Below, in pieces: positions 44,820 through 55,278 of a DNA stretch of 64,000 nt. Both the position numbers and the translations under genes were made by a program. Positions within the stretch are counted from its first letter, which is position 1. Each line of letters starts with the position of its first letter. Origin of the DNA: Pelomonas dachongensis. Lineage in GTDB: Bacteria; Pseudomonadota; Gammaproteobacteria; Burkholderiales; Burkholderiaceae_C. The stretch lies in the NCBI RefSeq assembly GCF_043555865.1, contig NZ_JBIGHY010000010.1:124001-188000 (forward strand), given 5' to 3'. The notes beneath the pieces are model-generated. The model saw only the letters and a program-made list of their open reading frames with translations, was not told where the DNA came from and searched no databases.

Positions 44820-46865
44820 ATGTCCCGCCAGCTTTTCGTCACCACCGCCCTGCCCTATGCGAACGCCGGTTTCCACATCGGCCACATCATGGAGTACACC
44901 CAGGCCGACATCTGGGTTCGCTACCAGCGCATGGCGGGCTCGCAGGTGCACTTCGTCTGCGCGGACGACGCCCACGGCGCGCCGATCATGATCGCGGCCG
45001 AGAAGGCCCAGAAGACGCCGCAGGACTTCGTCGCTGGCATCGCCGCCGGCCGCAAGCAATACCTCGACGGCTTCCACATCAGCTTCGACAACTGGCACTC
45101 GACCGACGGCCCCGAGAACCACGAGCTGTCCAAGGCCGTGTACCTGTCGCTGCGCCACAACGAGCTGATCTCGACGAAGACCATCGAGCAGTTCTTCGAC
45201 CCGGCCAAGGCGATGTTCCTGCCGGACCGCTTCATCAAGGGCGAGTGCCCCAAATGCGGCGCGAAGGACCAGTACGGCGACTCGTGCGAAGTCTGCGGCG
45301 CCGTCTACGCGCCCACCGAGCTGAAGAACCCGTATTCGGTGCTGTCCGGCGCCACGCCGGTGCTCAAGAGCAGCGAACACTACTTCTTCAAGTTGAGCGA
45401 CCCGCGCTGCGTGGACTTCCTGACCCAGTGGACGCAGGAACCCGGCCGCCTGCAGCCCGAGGTGCTGAACAAGATCCGCGAGTGGTTCGAGCCCGACGAG
45501 GAAGGCAACAACCGCCTCAGCGACTGGGACATCAGCCGCGACGCGCCCTATTTCGGCATCGAGATCCCGGACGCGCCGGGCAAGTATTTTTACGTCTGGC
45601 TGGACGCGCCCATTGGCTACCTGGCCTCGCTGAAGAACTACTTCGGCAAGATCGGCAAAGACTTCGACGCCTTCATGGCCGACGAGTCGGTGGAGCAGAT
45701 TCACTTCATCGGCAAGGACATCACGTACTTCCACACGCTGTTCTGGCCGGCGATGCTGCATTTCAGCGGCCGCAAGACGCCCAACCACGTGTTCGTGCAC
45801 GGCTTCATGACCGTCAACGGCGGCGAGAAGATGAGCAAGAGCCGCGGCACCGGCCTGGACCCACTGAAGTACCTGAGCCTGGGCCTGAACGCCGAATGGC
45901 TGCGCTACTACATCGCCGCCAAGCTCAACGCCAAGGTCGAGGACATCGACTTCAACCCCGAGGACTTCGCAGCCCGCATCAACAGCGACCTGGTCGGCAA
46001 GTTCATCAACATCGCGTCGCGCGCCGCAGGCTTCCTGACCAAACGCTTCGACGGCCGCCTCAGCGCCGACCTGGGCGTGGAAGGGCGCATGCTGCTGGAC
46101 GCGCTGCGCGGCCACAGCGGCACCATCGCCGAGCTGTTTGAGGCCCGCGAGTTCGGCAAGGCGCTGCGCGAGATCATGGCGCTCGCCGACAAGGTCAACG
46201 AGTACGTCGACACGCACAAGCCCTGGGAGCTGGCCAAGCAGGACGGCATGGACGCCGCGCTGCACGATGTGTGCAGCGTCTGCATCGAGGCCTTCCGCCT
46301 GCTGACGATCTACCTGAAACCCGTGCTGCCGGCACTGGCCGCACAGGTCGAGGCGTTCCTGAAGGTCGAGCCGCTGCAGTGGGCCGACAGCGCGCGCGCT
46401 TTGGGCGCCCACCAGATCGGCGCCTACCAGCACCTGATGCAGCGCGTGGACCTGACCAAGGTCGAGCAGCTGTTCGAGGCGCCGCCCGCACCGAAGGTGG
46501 TGCCCGGTGGCGAAGACATCGCCGCCGAGATCAAGATCGACGACTTCGCCAAGGTCGACCTGCGCATCGCGAAGATCGTCAAGGCCGAGCACGTCGAAGG
46601 CAGCGACAAGCTGCTGCGCCTGACGCTGGACGCCGGTGAGGGTCGCATGCGCAACGTCTTCAGCGGCATCAAGGCCGCCTACAAGCCCGAGGACCTGGAA
46701 GGCAAGCTGACCGTGCTGGTCGCCAACCTGGCGCCGCGCAAGATGAAGTTCGGCATCAGCGAGGGCATGGTCCTTGCTGCCAGCCATGCCGATGAGAAAT
46801 CCACGCCCGGCATCTTCGTCCTCGAGCCCCACGCCGGTGCCCAGCCCGGCATGCGAGTGCGCTAA
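44820..46865 (+). CDS. metG: Methionyl-tRNA synthetase
   Basis: A 681-aa class I synthetase. The N-terminus MSRQLFVTTALPYANAGFHI includes the HIGH-like HIGHIMEY. The zinc knuckle CPKCGAKDQYGDSCEVCG and the KMSKS motif GGEKMSKSRGTG follow. A C-terminal EMAP-II/Arc1p-like tRNA-binding domain lies at about 575-681 (IKIDDFAKVDLRIAKIVKAE). The start at 44820 is set by the conserved N-terminus. Confidence 0.98.
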   Translation: MSRQLFVTTALPYANAGFHIGHIMEYTQADIWVRYQRMAGSQVHFVCADDAHGAPIMIAAEKAQKTPQDFVAGIAAGRKQYLDGFHISFDNWHSTDGPENHELSKAVYLSLRHNELISTKTIEQFFDPAKAMFLPDRFIKGECPKCGAKDQYGDSCEVCGAVYAPTELKNPYSVLSGATPVLKSSEHYFFKLSDPRCVDFLTQWTQEPGRLQPEVLNKIREWFEPDEEGNNRLSDWDISRDAPYFGIEIPDAPGKYFYVWLDAPIGYLASLKNYFGKIGKDFDAFMADESVEQIHFIGKDITYFHTLFWPAMLHFSGRKTPNHVFVHGFMTVNGGEKMSKSRGTGLDPLKYLSLGLNAEWLRYYIAAKLNAKVEDIDFNPEDFAARINSDLVGKFINIASRAAGFLTKRFDGRLSADLGVEGRMLLDALRGHSGTIAELFEAREFGKALREIMALADKVNEYVDTHKPWELAKQDGMDAALHDVCSVCIEAFRLLTIYLKPVLPALAAQVEAFLKVEPLQWADSARALGAHQIGAYQHLMQRVDLTKVEQLFEAPPAPKVVPGGEDIAAEIKIDDFAKVDLRIAKIVKAEHVEGSDKLLRLTLDAGEGRMRNVFSGIKAAYKPEDLEGKLTVLVANLAPRKMKFGISEGMVLAASHADEKSTPGIFVLEPHAGAQPGMRVR

Positions 46866-46896
46866 AGCAAGGCAGGCCGGGGCGCCACCACTGCTC

Positions 46897-47631
46897 ATGG
46901 CCGTCTCCTACGCCCGCCGCCTGCTCGCCGTGGAGCGGACGGCCCAAGGCAACGCCCACCTCGGCTGGCTGCTGGCCTTCGTGGCGGGCGCCACCAATGC
47001 CGGCGGCTTCCTGGCCGTGCACCACTACACCTCGCACATGACCGGCCTGGTGTCCGCCGCCGCTGACGGCCTGGTGCTGGGCCAGCACGAGGTCTGGATG
47101 ATGGCCGTGGGCGCGCTGCTGTTCTTCGTGGCCGGTGCGGCGACCACGGCCGTGTTGGTCAACCTGGGTCGCCAGCGCCAGGCCCACAGCGTCTATGCGC
47201 TGCCGCTGCTGCTGGAAGCCGCCTGCCTGCTGGCCTTCGGCCTGATGGGCGCCTGGCTGGCCAGCCTGCAAGGCCTGCTGGTGCCGGCGACCGTGTCCAT
47301 GCTGTGCTTCACGATGGGGCTGCAGAACGCGCTGATCACCAAGGTGTCGCGCGCCGAGATCCGCACCACGCACGTCACCGGCATCGTCACCGACCTGGGC
47401 ATCGAGCTGGGCCGCGCGCTGTACGGCATGGGTGGCACGCCGATGCCGGTGAATACCGCCAAGTTGCGGCTGTTGGGCGGCCTGTTGCTGGCCTTTGCGG
47501 TGGGCGGCGTGGCCGGCGCGTGGGCGTTCAAGGCCATTGGCTACGCGGCGACGCTGCCGCTGGCGGGCGCGCTGGCCTTTCTGGGCCTCGTGCCTGCGCT
47601 GGACGACCTGGCTCGCGTCCGCGGCCGATAA
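46897..47631 (+). CDS. DUF1275/YoaK-family membrane protein
   Basis: A 244-aa inner-membrane protein with about six helices. It begins with the family block LLAFVAGATNAGGFLAVHHY followed by TSHMTG. The later block FTMGLQNALITKV with RTTHVTGI is diagnostic of DUF1275. Transport function is suspected for the family but unproven. It lies 31 nt after metG. Confidence 0.92.
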   Translation: MAVSYARRLLAVERTAQGNAHLGWLLAFVAGATNAGGFLAVHHYTSHMTGLVSAAADGLVLGQHEVWMMAVGALLFFVAGAATTAVLVNLGRQRQAHSVYALPLLLEAACLLAFGLMGAWLASLQGLLVPATVSMLCFTMGLQNALITKVSRAEIRTTHVTGIVTDLGIELGRALYGMGGTPMPVNTAKLRLLGGLLLAFAVGGVAGAWAFKAIGYAATLPLAGALAFLGLVPALDDLARVRGR

Positions 47632-47660
47632 AATGCCGCGATTCGATAGAGAGACCCGCC

Positions 47661-47864
47661 ATGCCGCTGTTCTGGAAGCCCTACAAGTCCGAAGTCACCC
47701 AATTCATCGACCAGCTGAAGGCCCAGCGCCCCACGCTGGAAGCCGAACAGCGCGCCGGCCGCGCGCTGCTGTGGGACAAGGAGCAGGACCGGGCCGCCCA
47801 AGCCGGCTTCAACCAGGCCAAGGTGCCTCAGCAGCCCTACGTCTACCAGACGTCCGACAAGTAA
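47661..47864 (+). CDS. DUF3460-family small protein
   Basis: A 67-aa protein starting MPLFWKPYKSEVTQFIDQLK, with LLWDKEQDRAAQAGFNQAKV and VPQQPYVYQT. It matches the short DUF3460 proteins that sit before scpA in Burkholderiales. The function is unknown. It lies 3 nt before the scpA start. Confidence 0.88.
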   Translation: MPLFWKPYKSEVTQFIDQLKAQRPTLEAEQRAGRALLWDKEQDRAAQAGFNQAKVPQQPYVYQTSDK

Positions 47865-47867
47865 GCC

Positions 47868-48710
47868 GTGACCGTGGCCATGGCCGACGAGGCCAGCCAA
47901 GCCGCCACTGACCTGCCCGAAGTCGTCGACGCGGTCGCGGTGGCGCGCCTGTACGGCGAGCCGCTGTTCCAGATGCCGCTGGACCTCTACATCCCACCGG
48001 ATGCGCTGGAGGTCTTCCTGGAGGCGTTTCAGGGCCCGCTGGACCTGCTGCTGTACCTGATCCGCAAGCAGAACTTCAACATCCTCGACATCCCGCTGGC
48101 GGACGTGACGCGCCAGTACCTGAGCTATGTCGAGCAGATCCGCAAGCACAACCTGGAGCTGGCCAGCGAGTACCTCTTGATGGCCGCGATGCTCATCGAG
48201 ATCAAGTCGCGCATGCTCTTGCCGCCCAAGAAGAGCGAGGACGGCAAGGAAGTGGAAGACCCGCGGGCGGAGCTGGTGCGGCGCCTGCTGGAGTACGAGC
48301 AGATGAAGCTGGCCGCCGCGCGGCTGGACCGCCTGCCGGTGCTGGGCCGGGACTTTCTGCGCGCGCAGGTGCACATCGAGCAGTCGCTGACGCCCGTCTT
48401 TCCCGACGTCAACGCCGACGACCTGCGCGAGGCTTGGCTGGACATCCTGAAGCGCGCCAAGCTCAACCAGCATCACCGCATCAGCCGTGAGCAGCTGTCG
48501 GTGCGCGAGCATATGAGCATCGTGCTGCGCCGCCTGCAGGGCCAGCGCTTCGTCGAGTTCGAGCACCTGTTCGACGTGACCCGCGGCCAGGCTGTGCTGG
48601 TGGTCACCTTTATCGCGATGCTGGAACTGGCACGCGAACGCCTGCTGGAGATCACGCAGGCCGAGGCGTTCGCGCCGATCTACGTCAGGCTGGCCTACAC
48701 GCCTGCCTGA
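47868..48710 (+). CDS. scpA: Segregation and condensation protein A
   Basis: A 280-aa kleisin that bridges SMC heads for chromosome segregation. The core begins FQGPLDLLLYLIRKQNFNIL, followed by YLSYVEQIRKHNLELASEYL and LLMAAMLIEIKSRMLLP. The C-terminal winged helix is near VVTFIAMLELARERLLEI. The listed start is GTG at 47868; an ATG at 47880 is also possible. scpB is not in the window. Confidence 0.95.
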   Translation: MTVAMADEASQAATDLPEVVDAVAVARLYGEPLFQMPLDLYIPPDALEVFLEAFQGPLDLLLYLIRKQNFNILDIPLADVTRQYLSYVEQIRKHNLELASEYLLMAAMLIEIKSRMLLPPKKSEDGKEVEDPRAELVRRLLEYEQMKLAAARLDRLPVLGRDFLRAQVHIEQSLTPVFPDVNADDLREAWLDILKRAKLNQHHRISREQLSVREHMSIVLRRLQGQRFVEFEHLFDVTRGQAVLVVTFIAMLELARERLLEITQAEAFAPIYVRLAYTPA

Positions 48711-48720
48711 TCCCGCTGCG

Positions 48721-49626
<906 letters not shown>

Positions 49627-49679
49627 GGGGGGCAATGCGATCGTTGGGTGGGCCGCGATGCTAGCTGCTCAGCGTGAAC

Positions 49680-50135
49680 TCACCGGAAATGCCGTGCCAG
49701 ACTCTCAGCAATGCACACCGGCTTGGCAGCGCCCTCGGCCTCGACAGCCACCTCCACCGTCAGCTGCACCGCGCCGCCGGCCACGTCGTCCATCGCCAGC
49801 AGCCGGAAGCCTGCACGCAACCGGCTGCCCACCGGCACCGGCGCCGTGAAGCGCACCTTGTTGAGCCCGTAGTTGACAACCATGCGCGTCTCGCGCACCG
49901 AGAAGCCGGTCTCGAAGAAGTACGGGATCAGCGACAGCGTCAGGAAGCCATGCGCGATGGGCCCGCCGAACGGCCCGGCCTTCGCGCGCTCCGGGTCCAC
50001 ATGGATCCACTGGCGGTCCTCCGTGGCCTCGGCGAAGGCGTTCACGCGGGGCTGGTCGACGGTGATCCATTCGCTGTGGCCCAGCGGCTGGCCCACCAGG
50101 GTCTGCAGGTCGGCGAGTGTCTCGAAGATGCGCAT
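49680..50135 (-). CDS. MaoC-like (R)-specific enoyl-CoA hydratase / NodN-like protein
   Basis: A 151-aa hot-dog-fold protein. The hydratase motif is visible: DRQWIHVDPERA, with the catalytic-type Asp and His, then GPIAHGFLTLSLIPYF. The start at 50135 (MRIFETLADLQ) suits NodN/MaoC relatives. It probably hydrates enoyl-CoA thioesters. It is divergent from kefF. Confidence 0.92.
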   Translation of the reverse strand: MRIFETLADLQTLVGQPLGHSEWITVDQPRVNAFAEATEDRQWIHVDPERAKAGPFGGPIAHGFLTLSLIPYFFETGFSVRETRMVVNYGLNKVRFTAPVPVGSRLRAGFRLLAMDDVAGGAVQLTVEVAVEAEGAAKPVCIAESLARHFR

Positions 50136-50186
50136 GGGGGTGTTTCTGCAAGGAGCTGACGCCTGGCGACGGTAACCTAGCCGCCC

Positions 50187-50840
50187 ATGCCCGACCGACC
50201 CTTGCGCGACATCCTCGTCCTCGCCGCCCACCCCGAGCTGGCGCGTTCCAACGTGACCCGCGGCGTCCTCGCGGCGCTGCGTGCGTCGCCCTTGGCCGAC
50301 CGCGTCGAGCTGCGCGACCTCTACCGCCTCTACCCCGACTTCCACATCCACGTCGACGCCGAACAGCGCGCGCTGGAGGCCGCCCGCCTGGTCGTCATGC
50401 TGCATCCCATCTACTGGTACAGCATGCCGGCGCTGCAAAAGCTCTGGTGGGACGAGGTGCCCCGACTGGGCTGGGCGTACGGCCCCGGCGGCACGGCACT
50501 GCACGGCAAGGACTTCTGGCTGGTGGCCTCCACCGGCGGCGGCCCCGAGGCCTATGCGCCGACCGGCCACAACCACCACCCCATCGACGAGTTCCTGCTG
50601 CCCTATCGCCAGTCGGCCCGCACCTGCGGCATGCACTGGCTGCCGCCGCAGATCCTGCTGGCCGCCCACCGCGCGACGGACGCGCAGATCCAGGCCCATG
50701 CCGAACTGTTCGTGAAGCGGCTGGCGCACTACCCCGAATGGTGTGATCACAGCGCCGAGGCGCCCGTGGGCGACGAGGACGACGTGGCGCTGGACGAGCG
50801 GCCGGCCATGTTCTCCACGCTGGGTGGAGGTACGACATGA
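50187..50840 (+). CDS. KefF/KefG-like NAD(P)H oxidoreductase, ancillary to K+ efflux
   Basis: A 217-aa flavodoxin-2-fold protein. Recognisable blocks are ILVLAAHPELARSNV, LHPIYWYSMPALQKLWWDEV and FWLVASTGGGPEAYAP. Such proteins bind FMN and activate KefB/KefC antiporters when electrophiles deplete glutathione. A C-terminal acidic extension follows (VGDEDDVALDERPAM). It overlaps the antiporter gene by 4 nt. Confidence 0.92.
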   Translation: MPDRPLRDILVLAAHPELARSNVTRGVLAALRASPLADRVELRDLYRLYPDFHIHVDAEQRALEAARLVVMLHPIYWYSMPALQKLWWDEVPRLGWAYGPGGTALHGKDFWLVASTGGGPEAYAPTGHNHHPIDEFLLPYRQSARTCGMHWLPPQILLAAHRATDAQIQAHAELFVKRLAHYPEWCDHSAEAPVGDEDDVALDERPAMFSTLGGGTT

Positions 50841-52687
50841 ACCACCATGGCGCCTGGCTGCAACTGCCGCTGGTCTTTCTTGCCGCTGCGGTGCTGGCGG
50901 TGCCGCTGGCCCGTTACCTGCGGCTGGGCTCCATCCTCGGCTACTTGGTCGCGGGCCTGCTGATCGGGCCGGCGGTGCTGGGGCTGGTGCCCAACTCCAG
51001 CGCCATCCCCGAGGTGGCCGAGCTGGGTGTCGTGCTGATGCTGTTCCTCGTCGGCCTGGAACTGGAGCCCAAGCGGCTGTGGGCCATGCGCCGGCCCATC
51101 TTCGGATGGGGCAGCGTGCAGCTGCTGGGCTGCGCGGCGGTGCTGGCTGCGGTGGGCCTGGCGCTGGGCACACCGTGGCGGCTGGCCGTGGTGGTCAGCT
51201 TGGGGCTGGCGATGTCGTCCACCGCCGTCGCGCTGGCCGTGCTGGCCGAGCGCAACCTCGGGCGCACGACGGCCGGCGAAAGCATCCTGTCCGTCGCGCT
51301 GCTGCAGGACATCGCGGCCATCCCGGTGCTGGCGCTGGTGCCCATCCTGGCCGCGCACGGCGACAGCGACGGCGGCGACGGGAGCTGGTTTGCCGCGGCC
51401 AAGGCCATCGGTGCCATCGTCACCATCGTGTTCGGCGGCCGCCTGCTGCTGCGCCCAGCGCTGCGCTGGATCGCCACCAGCAAGACGCCCGAGATCTTCA
51501 CCGCCGCCGCGCTGCTGCTGGTGCTGGGCACGGCGGCGCTGATGCAGCTGGTGGGCCTGTCGATGGCGCTGGGCGCCTTCCTGGCTGGCGTGCTGCTGGC
51601 CGAGAGCGAGTACCGGCGAGAGCTTGAAACCGACCTGGAGCCGTTCAAGGGCCTGCTGCTGGGCCTGTTCTTCATCGCCGTGGGCATGGGGCTGGATCTG
51701 AAGGCCGTCGCCGCACAGCCTGGCCTCGTCGCGTCGCTGGTGCTGGCGCTGCTGGCCTGCAAGATCCTCGTGCTGGCGCTGATGGCCAAGGCGATGAAGA
51801 TCCCGCTGGTCGAGCGCCCGGCCTTCGTGATCCTGCTGGCGCAGGGCGGCGAGTTCGGCTTCGTCGTGTTCCAGCTGGCGCAGAGCAACGGGCTCATCGA
51901 CGCGGCACAGAACTCGGCCCTCGTGGCGGCGGTCGCGCTGTCGCTGGCGCTGACGCCGCTGCTGCTGACTGGCGGCGACCGGCTGATGTCGCAGAAGCTG
52001 GCACGCCGCGGCCTGCGCAAGCAGCGCGACGCGGCCCCGCCGCCGCCCGCCCCCGTCATCATTGCCGGCAGCGGCCGCTACGGCCAGGTGGTGGGCCGCA
52101 TGCTGCGCGCGAATGGCCTGGAGGCCACGCTGCTGGACCAGGACGCCGAGGCCATCGAGGGCTTGCGCCGCTTCGGCTGGACGGTGCACTACGGCGACGC
52201 GACGCGGCTGGACATGCTGAAGACCGCCGGCGCCGCCACCGCGCGCATCCTTGTGATCGCCGTGGACGACATCGGCCAGAGCGTGGAGATCGCCGAGCTG
52301 GCGCGGGAGCACTTTCCGAAACTCACCGTGGTGGCCCGCGCGCGCAACGTGCAGCACTACTACCAGCTGCGCGAAGCCGGCGTGCAGCACATCGAGCGCG
52401 AGACCTTCGACGCCGCACTGATGAGCGCACGCAGCGTGCTGGAGCTGACCGGCATGGAACCTTACGCCGCACGTCGCCAAGCCATGCGCTTTCGCCGCCA
52501 CAATATCGAGGTGCTGGAGCAGATGGTGCCGCTGCAGGGCGACGAAGGGGCGCTGATCGCCGCCGCCAAGCTGGGCCGCCAGCAGTTCGAGCAGCAGATG
52601 GCCGCCGAGCGCGAGGCCGAGGAGGCGCATCGCCGCGCGCAGCGCCAGGGCTGGGGGGCGCATCCCGACAGCGAGCCCGGTGCATGA
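50837..52687 (+). CDS. Glutathione-regulated K+/H+ antiporter, KefB/KefC type
   Basis: A 616-aa CPA2 antiporter. About twelve membrane helices span residues 10-385, with GYLVAGLLIGPAVLG near the start and the exchange site LGAFLAGVLLAESEYRREL. An RCK/TrkA-N nucleotide-binding domain follows (IIAGSGRYGQVVGRMLRANG). The C-terminal tail is rich in Glu and Arg. Its start overlaps kefF, and its stop overlaps the ECF sigma gene (ATGA). It lowers cytoplasmic pH by K+ efflux during electrophile stress. Confidence 0.94.
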   Translation: MNHHGAWLQLPLVFLAAAVLAVPLARYLRLGSILGYLVAGLLIGPAVLGLVPNSSAIPEVAELGVVLMLFLVGLELEPKRLWAMRRPIFGWGSVQLLGCAAVLAAVGLALGTPWRLAVVVSLGLAMSSTAVALAVLAERNLGRTTAGESILSVALLQDIAAIPVLALVPILAAHGDSDGGDGSWFAAAKAIGAIVTIVFGGRLLLRPALRWIATSKTPEIFTAAALLLVLGTAALMQLVGLSMALGAFLAGVLLAESEYRRELETDLEPFKGLLLGLFFIAVGMGLDLKAVAAQPGLVASLVLALLACKILVLALMAKAMKIPLVERPAFVILLAQGGEFGFVVFQLAQSNGLIDAAQNSALVAAVALSLALTPLLLTGGDRLMSQKLARRGLRKQRDAAPPPPAPVIIAGSGRYGQVVGRMLRANGLEATLLDQDAEAIEGLRRFGWTVHYGDATRLDMLKTAGAATARILVIAVDDIGQSVEIAELAREHFPKLTVVARARNVQHYYQLREAGVQHIERETFDAALMSARSVLELTGMEPYAARRQAMRFRRHNIEVLEQMVPLQGDEGALIAAAKLGRQQFEQQMAAEREAEEAHRRAQRQGWGAHPDSEPGA

Positions 52688-53250
52688 GCACACCCACGGA
52701 CGGCCTCACCGCGCTGCTGCAGGCCGCCCGTGACGGCGACCCGGCTGCCACCGCAGCCGCGTGGCCGCTGATCTACCCCGAGCTGCGCCGCATCGCCCGC
52801 GCGCGGCTGCGCGGTCCCGGCGCACCCAGCCTGGCCACCGAGGAGCTGCTGCACGAAGGTTTCCTGCGCCTGGCCGCCGCCCCCAGTGCGCCGCTCGCCG
52901 ACCGCCATCACTTCTACGCGCTGGCGGCCAAGGCCATGCGCCACATCGTCATCGACCACCTGCGCCGCCGCCACGCCCAGGCCCGCGGCGGCGACTGGCA
53001 GGCGCTCAGCTGGGACACCGCCGTGGTCGACCTGGCCGCACCGGCCCGCGAGGAGCGCCTGCTGGCGCTGGACGGCGCGCTGCAGGCGCTGGACGCGCTG
53101 GAGCCCGCGCTGGCGCAGCTGGTGGAGCTGCGCTTCTTCGGCGGCTACACCGAGGCCGAGACCGCCGACGCGCTGGGGACCAGCGAGCGCACCGTGCGCC
53201 GCCAGTGGGCCAAGGCGCGGGCCTTCCTGCTCGTGCAGCTCGATGACTGA
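52684..53250 (+). CDS. ECF sigma factor (Ser/Thr-kinase-linked type)
   Basis: A 188-aa sigma-70-family regulator. The sigma-2 region includes IYPELRRIARARLRG, TEELLHEGFLRL, and the promoter-melting/-10 part HHFYALAAKAMRHIVIDHLR. Sigma-4 includes YTEAETADALGTSERTVRRQ. This pattern matches ECF proteins usually paired with a protein kinase instead of an anti-sigma factor. It overlaps the antiporter stop by 4 nt and the kinase start by 8 nt. Confidence 0.93.
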   Translation: MSTPTDGLTALLQAARDGDPAATAAAWPLIYPELRRIARARLRGPGAPSLATEELLHEGFLRLAAAPSAPLADRHHFYALAAKAMRHIVIDHLRRRHAQARGGDWQALSWDTAVVDLAAPAREERLLALDGALQALDALEPALAQLVELRFFGGYTEAETADALGTSERTVRRQWAKARAFLLVQLDD

Positions 53251-55189
53251 GGGCCCGCGCGCGCAAGCGCTGGACCCGGCCCTGTGGCCGCGCCTGTCCG
53301 CCGCGTTCGACGCCGCGCTGGACCTGCCCGCCGACGCCCGCGAAGCCTGGGTGGCCGCGCAGCCGGCTGACCTCGCACCCGCGCTGCGGGCGCTGCTGCA
53401 GGCCCACGACGGCGGCGCCGAGCTGCCGGCGCTGGACGCCACCGCGCCGGCGGGCCAGGCCGGCCAGCGCATCGGCCCCTACCGGCTGCTGTCCTGCCTG
53501 GGCGTGGGCGGCATGGCCGAGGTCTGGGGGGCCGAACAGGTAGACGGCCCGCTGACCGGTCGGCGCGTGGCCGTCAAGCTGCCACGCGGCGGCGGCAAGC
53601 TGGCCGGGGGCCGGCTGGGCCAGCGGCTCATCGAGGAGCGCGCGCTGCTGCTGGGGTTGGAGCATCCGCACATCGCCCGGCTGTACGACGCCGGCATCGA
53701 GGCGGGCCAGCCCTGGCTGGCGCTCGAGTGGGTGGCCGGCCGCCCCATCACCGAGGCGCTGGCGGGCCGCCCGCAGCGCGCGCGGCTCATCGCCTTCCTG
53801 CAGGTGCTGGACGCGGTGCGCCACGCCCACGCACGCCTCGTGCTGCATGCCGATCTCAAGCCTGCCAACATCCTCGTCGGCGACGACGGCCGCGTGAAGC
53901 TGCTGGACTTCGGCATCGCCCGGCTGCTGCATGCCGACGGGCCGCGCGCCTTCACGCCGGGGCTGGCCGCGCCCGAGCAGCAACGTGGCGACGCGCTGAC
54001 CGTCGCCACCGACGTGCACGGCCTGGGCGGCGTGCTGGCCGCGCTGGTGCCGCCAGCCGAACGCAGCCGCGCGCTGACGGCCGTCATCGCCCGTGCCCAG
54101 GCGCACGCGCCGACCGACCGCTATGCCGACGTCGAGGCGCTGGCCGCCGACATCCACCGCCTGCTGGACCACCGGCCCGTGGCCGCGTTGCCCGATGCGC
54201 GCGGCTACCGCCTGGCGTGCTGGCTGCGCCGCCAGCGCTGGCCGCTGCTGGGCGCGGCGGCCTTGCTGGTTGGCACCGCCGCCGCGCTGTGGCAGGCCGA
54301 CACCGCCCGCCGCGAGGCCCGCCGCGCCGAGGCGGCCAACGCTTACCTGCTGGACCTGTTCAAGACGCTGGACCGCCGCGCGCCCGACGCCGCCCAGCCC
54401 GAGGCCGCGCTGCGCCGCCTGCTGGCCGAGCGCAGCGCGCGCATCGAGGCCACGCTGCCCACCGACCCCGACACCGCTGACGAGCTGCTGCGCATCACCG
54501 CGACGCTGCACGACTACCTGGGCGACGCCCGGCGCAGCCGCGCGCTGGCCGAGCGCCGCTACCGGCTGCTGAAGGACCGCCTGGGCCTGGCCCAGCCGCG
54601 CACGCAGCTGGCCGGCATGCACTTGATCTGGCCGCTGCTGGCCAGCGGCGACCTGGCGGCCTCTGCGGCGCTGCTGGCCGAGCTGGACCCGGCCCTGCCC
54701 GCGCGCGGCCTGCTGCGCGCCGAGTGGCTGCTGGCCCGCCACGACCTGCGCGAGCGCCAGGGTGCGGCGCCGGCCGAGCGCGAAGCCCTGCTGCGCGCCG
54801 CGCTGGCGGGTTACGCCGCCGATGCGCCGCAAGACAGCGGCCATGCCGCCACCTGGCTGGCCTTGAGCGAGCTGCACGCCGCCCAGGGACGGCGCGACGA
54901 TGCGCTGGCGGCCGTGGACCGCGCGCTGGGCCTGGTCGAGCGGGCCCAGCCCTACATCGCCAGCGACCATGCCCGGCAGTTGCTGCAGCGCGCCAGCCTG
55001 GGCGCTGCCGGCGCGGCGGCTGACGAGGCCCGGGCGCTGCAGCTGCTGCGCGGCAGCGTGGGGCTGCGCGCGCCCTTTGTCCGCCAGGCGCTGGCCGCGC
55101 TGGTGGCGCGCCGCTGCGCGGCGGACCGCACTGCCGCCAACGCGCTGGCCGCCGAGGCCGGCGTGGGCGGCTGCGCGGCTGCCCCCTGA
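53243..55189 (+). CDS. Membrane-anchored Ser/Thr protein kinase with C-terminal helical repeats
   Basis: A 648-aa kinase. The Hanks-type domain is at about 80-310: glycine loop GVGGMAEVW, Lys112 in VAVKLP, catalytic loop HADLKPANI (D204, N209; HAD rather than HRD), DFG at 222-224 and APEQ. One membrane helix lies at about 332-352 (PLLGAAALLVGTAAALW). The periplasmic part is Ala/Arg/Leu-rich and probably TPR-like. It starts inside the sigma-factor gene. It likely phosphorylates the ECF factor, as in other kinase-linked ECF systems. Confidence 0.93.
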   Translation: MTEGPRAQALDPALWPRLSAAFDAALDLPADAREAWVAAQPADLAPALRALLQAHDGGAELPALDATAPAGQAGQRIGPYRLLSCLGVGGMAEVWGAEQVDGPLTGRRVAVKLPRGGGKLAGGRLGQRLIEERALLLGLEHPHIARLYDAGIEAGQPWLALEWVAGRPITEALAGRPQRARLIAFLQVLDAVRHAHARLVLHADLKPANILVGDDGRVKLLDFGIARLLHADGPRAFTPGLAAPEQQRGDALTVATDVHGLGGVLAALVPPAERSRALTAVIARAQAHAPTDRYADVEALAADIHRLLDHRPVAALPDARGYRLACWLRRQRWPLLGAAALLVGTAAALWQADTARREARRAEAANAYLLDLFKTLDRRAPDAAQPEAALRRLLAERSARIEATLPTDPDTADELLRITATLHDYLGDARRSRALAERRYRLLKDRLGLAQPRTQLAGMHLIWPLLASGDLAASAALLAELDPALPARGLLRAEWLLARHDLRERQGAAPAEREALLRAALAGYAADAPQDSGHAATWLALSELHAAQGRRDDALAAVDRALGLVERAQPYIASDHARQLLQRASLGAAGAAADEARALQLLRGSVGLRAPFVRQALAALVARRCAADRTAANALAAEAGVGGCAAAP

Positions 55190-55278
55190 ATCGGCGACAG
55201 CCCGGCTGGCCGGCCCCGGCGCCGGTTTGCGTGTGTGGAGATGGCGCCGCCATTGGCGCCGCATCCAGGGAGAAACCC

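Noticed and set aside
44445..46898. 817-aa minus-strand open frame
   Set aside because: Antisense to metG; the metG frame carries all synthetase motifs, so the reverse frame is an artefact.
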